Shown one piece after another: positions 60,534 to 64,000 of a stretch of DNA of 64,000 nucleotides. Location of the stretch: contig NZ_CP160403.1 in NCBI RefSeq assembly GCF_040782645.1, forward strand, positions 8,963,001 to 9,027,000. The letters are read 5' to 3'. How positions within the stretch are numbered: the first letter of the stretch is position 1; each line of letters begins with the position of its first letter. Source of the DNA: Streptomyces sp. HUAS ZL42 (GTDB taxonomy: Bacteria; Actinomycetota; Actinomycetes; Streptomycetales; Streptomycetaceae). Both the position numbers and the translations under genes were made by a program. The notes beneath the pieces were generated by a model. The model saw only the letters and a list, made by a program, of their open reading frames with translations, did no database searches and was not told where the DNA came from.

Positions 60534-61265
60534 ATGAAGCACAACAAGGTCGGTTCCGTGATGACCACGGAGGTCGTCCGTGCCGAGTACGGCACGCCGT
60601 TCAAGGAAGTGGCCCGGTTGCTCGGCGAGCACCGCATCAGCGGACTGCCCGTGGTCGACGAGGAAGAGAGGGTCATCGGGGTCGTCTCGGAGACGGACCT
60701 GATGGTGCGGCAAGCGGGTACCCCCGACCCGTACGAGCCGAAGAAGCGGTTCCGGTTCACCGAGTTGACGCCCAGCGCCCGCAAGCAGGCCACGAAGTCC
60801 AGGGCCCGCACCGCCGGTCAGCTGATGACCGAGCCGCCCGTGACGGTCCACGCCGACGACACCATCGTCGAGGCCGCCCGGACCATGGCGCAGCACCACG
60901 TGCAGCGCCTCCCCGTCCTCGACGAGGAACAGCGGCTCGTCGGCATCGTCACCCGCGGCGACCTGCTCCGGGTCTTCCTGCGGCCCGACTCGGAGATCCG
61001 TGGCGAGGTGATCGAGGAGGTGCTGGTGCGCACCCTGTGGCTGCCTCCGCGCAGCATCGACGTGTCCGTCGCCGAGGGTGTGGTCACGCTCACCGGACAC
61101 ACGGAACGCAAGAGCGAGACGGAGATCGCGGTCTCCATGACCCGCCAGGTCGACGGCGTCGTAGCCGTCGTCGACAAGCTCACGTACCGGTTGGACGACG
61201 CGCGCATCCAGGCCGACGAGCAGGCATTCCACGGCATCGCCGACGACTGGCTGCGCAAGCTGTGA
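60534..61265 (+). CDS. CBS-CBS-BON domain protein
   Basis: 243 residues: CBS 1 about 5-60 (GVVSETDLMVRQ), basic linker with KKRFRFTELTP, CBS 2 about 97-150 (GIVTRGDLLRVFL), BON about 158-225 (VSVAEGVVTLTGHT). It ends in a Gln/Trp-containing tail. ATG 60534 follows GAGGAGGAACAGCC, 12 bases after the Pat-like gene, so an adenine-nucleotide sensor is co-made with a protein acetyltransferase. Confidence 0.9.
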   Translation: MKHNKVGSVMTTEVVRAEYGTPFKEVARLLGEHRISGLPVVDEEERVIGVVSETDLMVRQAGTPDPYEPKKRFRFTELTPSARKQATKSRARTAGQLMTEPPVTVHADDTIVEAARTMAQHHVQRLPVLDEEQRLVGIVTRGDLLRVFLRPDSEIRGEVIEEVLVRTLWLPPRSIDVSVAEGVVTLTGHTERKSETEIAVSMTRQVDGVVAVVDKLTYRLDDARIQADEQAFHGIADDWLRKL

Positions 61266-61284
61266 GAGAGAGGAGGCGGACATC

Positions 61285-61794
61285 ATGCCCACGAGTGTGC
61301 TGGTCGCCTACGGGACGACGAACGGATCGACTGCCGAGATCGCCGAGTCGGTCGCCGGCGTCCTGCGCAAGGAGGGATTCACGGTCGACACGGCACCGGG
61401 CGGATCCGTCACGGACGTCACTCCGTACGGCGCCGTCGTGGTCGGCGGCGGGTTGTACGCCGGACGCTGGCACAAGGACGCCCGCCGCTTCGTCCGGCGC
61501 CACCGTCGCGCCCTGGCCGAACGCCCGCTGTGGCTCTTCAGCAGCGGCCCGCTCGACGCCTCGGCCTCCGAGCGGGACATCCCGCCCGTGCCCGGCGTGC
61601 GCCGGACCATGAACCGGCTCGGCGCCGAGGGGCACATCACCTTCGGCGGCTGCCTGGTGGAGGGCGCCAAGGGACGCATCGCCAAGATGATCCTGCGCAA
61701 CGGCAAGGGCGGGGACTTCCGGGACTTCGCCCGGATCGAGGAGTGGGCGGCGCAGGTCGCCGGCGAACTCGCCGAAGCGCGGACACGCGACTGA
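61285..61794 (+). CDS. Flavodoxin-domain protein
   Basis: 169 residues with the FMN loop near the start (VLVAYGTTNGSTAEIAESVA) and a central LFSSGPLDAS segment; same family and size as the protein at 16803. Probable FMN-dependent electron carrier or oxidoreductase of the HemG/MioC type. ATG 61285 follows GAGAGGAGGCGGACATC, 19 bases after the CBS-BON stop. Third gene of the operon beginning at 57834. Confidence 0.9.
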   Translation: MPTSVLVAYGTTNGSTAEIAESVAGVLRKEGFTVDTAPGGSVTDVTPYGAVVVGGGLYAGRWHKDARRFVRRHRRALAERPLWLFSSGPLDASASERDIPPVPGVRRTMNRLGAEGHITFGGCLVEGAKGRIAKMILRNGKGGDFRDFARIEEWAAQVAGELAEARTRD

Positions 61795-61828
61795 ACACGA
61801 GGCACATCCTCCACGAAGGAGGCCCGTC

Positions 61829-62032
61829 ATGAATGTCCGTCAGGTTCCTGCCGCAACGGCAGAAATGGTTCTGTACCTGCTCGCCGGGCTCCTGGCGATC
61901 TTCTGCCTGGGGCTCGCGGCCTCCGTGGTGGGCCTGCCGCTGGTCCCGCTGGTCCTGCCGGTCGTCGTCGCGCTGGTCCTCCTGGCGCGGCGTCTGCACC
62001 GCGGGCACGGGAGCCCCGCTCTGAAGGTTTAG
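61829..62032 (+). CDS. Small membrane protein
   Basis: 67 residues. Two hydrophobic helices at about 10-32 and 34-52 (LYLLAGLLAIFCLGLAASVV, LPLVPLVLPVVVALVLLA) with a basic tail RRLHRGHG. ATG 61829 follows CGAAGGAGGCCCGTC, 34 bases after the flavodoxin stop; last gene of the operon. Function unknown. A hairpin follows 16 bases after the stop. Confidence 0.75.
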   Translation: MNVRQVPAATAEMVLYLLAGLLAIFCLGLAASVVGLPLVPLVLPVVVALVLLARRLHRGHGSPALKV

Positions 62033-62048
62033 GGGACGTCCGTCGAGG

Positions 62049-62090
62049 CCCCGCCGACCTGACGGCCGAACCGGTCGGCAGTCGGCGGGG
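62049..62090 (+). terminator. Hairpin terminator after the operon
   Basis: CCCCGCCGAC (62049-62058) pairs perfectly with GTCGGCGGGG (62081-62090), with a 22-base GC-rich loop. Confidence 0.6.
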
Positions 62091-62144
62091 AGTTCGCTGC
62101 CACGAGCGGCTCGCGCCGGTCCCCGTCGCATCCGGCATGGACGA

Positions 62145-62170
62145 CCCCGGCGCGAGCCGTCGCGCCGGGG
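62145..62170. terminator. Bidirectional hairpin terminator
   Basis: Perfect 11-bp stem CCCCGGCGCGA/TCGCGCCGGGG with a GCCG loop, between the convergent small membrane protein and lipoprotein genes. The strongest terminator-like structure in the window. Confidence 0.75.
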
Positions 62171-62193
62171 CTGGTGCGTGCCGCGGACCGGTG

Positions 62194-63186
62194 TCAGCGG
62201 TTCACGGTCAGCGGCACGGTGTCGACGGTCACCGGCCGGCCGTTCGCCGGCGACAGGAAGTACGCCGTGAGCAGACCCGGGCCGGTGCGGGCGGCCTTGT
62301 ACGGGAAGGTCACGTCGAAGGTGCCTCGGGTACCCGTGCCGGAGGTCGCCATGACCTGGACGTCGGCGGCGACGCGCCCGGCCGCGTCGGTCACCTTGAG
62401 CCGGAACTCGGCCTCGAACGTGTTGGCGCTGCCCCAGACCCGTACCGGGGTGTTCACGGAGCCACCGATGAGCGGAGACTCGACCAGGACGGCCGGGGAC
62501 AGGTCCTCGAAGTCGGCCCGGCCGATCGGGCCGTTGAGGACGACGCCCTCGCCGCCGAAATGCTTCACCGGCTTGCCGTCGAGTTCGAAGGCCACCTTCT
62601 GCACGCTGGAGAACCGGGTCAGGGTGAACACGACCTGCGCGAGGCGGGCCCGCATGGACAGGCTGCCGCCCCCGTCGTCGTAGCGCCCGGACAGGTCGAC
62701 CGTGGCAACGTGGTCGCGGACGACGACGGAACGCAGCTGCGTGCCCGACGGGATGGCTGTGGTACGTCCCTGCCCGCGCTCGTAGCGGCTGGGACCGGCC
62801 AGCAGGGCGCGGACCGCCCCGGTGGCGGTCGCGGGCGCCGTCACGGTGCGCGGGGCCGGCGAGACCTTCTCGCCGTGCAGGAAGTACACGGACGTACCGA
62901 TCGCCTTCGCGGTCGTGCCGCCCGTACCGCCCGTGGTGCCCGTCGAGGGCTGCGGTGTCGTCGTTCCCGGCTGCGAGGTTCCGGACGGGGCGGGTGTGCC
63001 CGAGGTACCGCCCGACGTTCCCGTCCCGGTGGACGGGGCCGTGGGCCGGTCGGTGCCCGCCGAGCCGCCCTGGGCGGCGTTCGAGCCGCACGCGGCGACG
63101 GTGAGGAGTGGAAGCGTCAGCGCGGCCGTGAGCACGGTGGAGCGGTGCCGACGGGCGCGGGGCGCGGGTGACGGTTCGCTGTTCAT
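62194..63186 (-). CDS. Lipoprotein with GerMN-like and Gmad2-like domains
   Basis: 330 residues. Signal peptide with lipobox VAAC (Cys about 33), so it is exported and lipid-anchored. A Gly/Thr/Ser/Pro linker (about 35-92) leads to a GerMN-like domain (about 97-210: VYFLHGEKVSP, LRSVVVRDHVATVDLSG) and a C-terminal immunoglobulin-like Gmad2 domain (about 230-328: VESPLIGGSVNTPVRVWGSANTFEAEF). This pair occurs in spore-germination-related and other envelope lipoproteins in actinomycetes; the role is unknown. ATG 63186 follows GGAGGAGACCGCC. Box 97 bp upstream. Confidence 0.9.
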   Translation of the reverse strand: MNSEPSPAPRARRHRSTVLTAALTLPLLTVAACGSNAAQGGSAGTDRPTAPSTGTGTSGGTSGTPAPSGTSQPGTTTPQPSTGTTGGTGGTTAKAIGTSVYFLHGEKVSPAPRTVTAPATATGAVRALLAGPSRYERGQGRTTAIPSGTQLRSVVVRDHVATVDLSGRYDDGGGSLSMRARLAQVVFTLTRFSSVQKVAFELDGKPVKHFGGEGVVLNGPIGRADFEDLSPAVLVESPLIGGSVNTPVRVWGSANTFEAEFRLKVTDAAGRVAADVQVMATSGTGTRGTFDVTFPYKAARTGPGLLTAYFLSPANGRPVTVDTVPLTVNR

Positions 63187-63282
63187 GGCGGTCTCCTCCG
63201 ACACTTCCAGCGAAGCGCACGCGAAGGGCGGTCTCCAGAGCTGCACGGCCCCGGTCGGCGGTCCGAACGGCACGGCCGCCAT

Positions 63283-63296
63283 GGGCCGTTCGGCAC
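63283..63296. promoter_or_regulatory. Putative OsdR-type box, GGGCCGTTCGGCAC
   Basis: One mismatch; between divergent genes, 97 bp from the lipoprotein start and 152 bp from the nitroreductase start. Confidence 0.5.
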
Positions 63297-63448
63297 CGCG
63301 CGGAGCCCGGTCGGGAACTCGCCGCCTCAGGTGACGGGACGTCAGGAGTGAGGGCCGCCCAGACCGCACGGCGGGACGGAAGACCCATGCCACGCGGGAC
63401 GTCGAGCGGGGACCCTGGGGTGGACGGCTCACGAAGGGCGGTACCACC

Positions 63449-64000
63449 ATGTCCGTGTCGTACGAGAGTCCGGGCCGCGCGGCGCTCCACCTGGCCCGCG
63501 CCGCCGCCTCCGCGCCCTCGCCGCACAACAGCCAGCCCTGGTTCTTCCTCGAGGAGGGCCACGACCACGCATTCGAAGTCCACGCCGACGGCGGGCGGTG
63601 GTCGTCGCCCCTGACCGATCCGGGAGGCAGAGAGAAGGTCATCGCCTGCGGAGCCGCCCTGTTCAACGTGCGGGTCTCCGTGCGGCACCTCGGGTTCCGG
63701 CCCGTCGTGGACGTGCTGCCGGAACCGGCGAACCCCGACTTCCTGGCCCGCGTGGGGTTCGGGGCCCATGCCCCGGCCACCTCCGAAGAGACCCTGCTGG
63801 CGGGGGCGATACCCCGACGGCACACCCACCGCGGTCCGTTCGGGCCGGACCCCGTGTCCGAGTCCCTGCTCGACGAGCTGTGTGAGCAGGCCCGGGCGGA
63901 GGGCGCGTTCCTGCAGATCGTCGACGAACCGGAGAAAGTGTCCCTGCTCGCGGAGTCGGTGCGTACCGCGGAGGACGCGCACCGCGCGGACCTCGTCCAC
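63449..64000 (+). CDS. Acg-type nitroreductase-family protein, 3' end outside window
   Basis: First 184 residues of a second Acg-like protein: ASAPSPHNSQPWFF at the start, CGAALFNVRVSVRHLGFRPVV near 72 and IPRRHTHRGPF near 122 align with the same blocks in the protein at 46104. Flavin-binding redox role inferred from family. ATG 63449 follows GAAGGGCGGTACCACC. The window ends inside the gene on a codon boundary. Confidence 0.9.
   Translation, partial: MSVSYESPGRAALHLARAAASAPSPHNSQPWFFLEEGHDHAFEVHADGGRWSSPLTDPGGREKVIACGAALFNVRVSVRHLGFRPVVDVLPEPANPDFLARVGFGAHAPATSEETLLAGAIPRRHTHRGPFGPDPVSESLLDELCEQARAEGAFLQIVDEPEKVSLLAESVRTAEDAHRADLVH

Overview
The window is about 64 kb of very GC-rich DNA with strong third-position G/C bias, GTG and ATG starts behind GGAGG-type ribosome sites, and MsiK-like, SpoIIE/HATPase and CBS-BON proteins. 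All of this points to a Streptomyces chromosome. The gene set is that of a dormancy/redox-stress island comparable to the S. coelicolor region controlled by OsdRK, and to the DosR (DevR) regulon of Mycobacterium tuberculosis. That assignment rests on gene content and recognised families, not on a database search.

Layout. 1-6.3 kb: universal stress proteins (USPs), a cyclic-nucleotide-binding/CBS-BON pair, an ion-channel-like protein and a membrane acyltransferase. 6.5-12.8 kb: a SLOG-like protein, a PAS-PAS-PP2C-HATPase signalling protein, CBS-BON, an Rv1733c-like membrane protein, Hsp20 and a WS/DGAT acyltransferase. 12.8-20.3 kb: OsmC, CBS-BON proteins, a phosphoribosyltransferase-hydrolase fusion, a USP/flavodoxin pair and an orphan sugar-type ABC ATPase. 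20.4-24.8 kb: a membrane-anchored low-complexity protein and a deacetylase-glycosyltransferase-acyltransferase fusion. 25-30.3 kb: USP, an unknown small protein, GH65 phosphorylase, USP and SHOCT protein. 30.5-35.2 kb: the arginine deiminase operon (antiporter, arcA, arcB, arcC). 35.4-41 kb: DUF4389 and other membrane proteins, CBS-BON and an ABC-2 exporter. 41-47.9 kb: two USPs, a P-type cation ATPase, an Acg-like nitroreductase and an OsdR/DevR-type response regulator. 47.9-49.0 kb: a gene-free stretch with 230-238 bp tandem repeats. 49-53 kb: a second cNMP/CBS-BON pair, a divergent second carbamate kinase and a SulP transporter. 53-64 kb: DoxX protein, USP-alcohol dehydrogenase-USP, PPK2, a GNAT/acyl-CoA-synthetase fusion, CBS-BON, flavodoxin, a lipoprotein with GerMN-like domain and a partial nitroreductase.

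How it fits together. A 14-bp palindrome close to GGGCCGNNCGGCCC recurs in front of most transcription units, usually 35-120 bp before the start codon, including upstream of the response-regulator gene itself. I read it as the binding site of that regulator. The regulated functions suit an energy-starved, oxygen- or redox-stressed cell: ATP from arginine and polyphosphate, phosphorolytic sugar use, NAD(P)H and flavin redox enzymes, protein protection, cation and anion transport, envelope polysaccharide and many ATP/AMP-sensing USP and CBS proteins.

Most distinctive items: the tandem-repeat array beside the regulator, in which every unit carries a near-match to the box; a carbamate kinase paralogue with a rewritten active-site loop; a WS/DGAT protein with Tyr in place of the catalytic His; and the three-domain polysaccharide enzyme.
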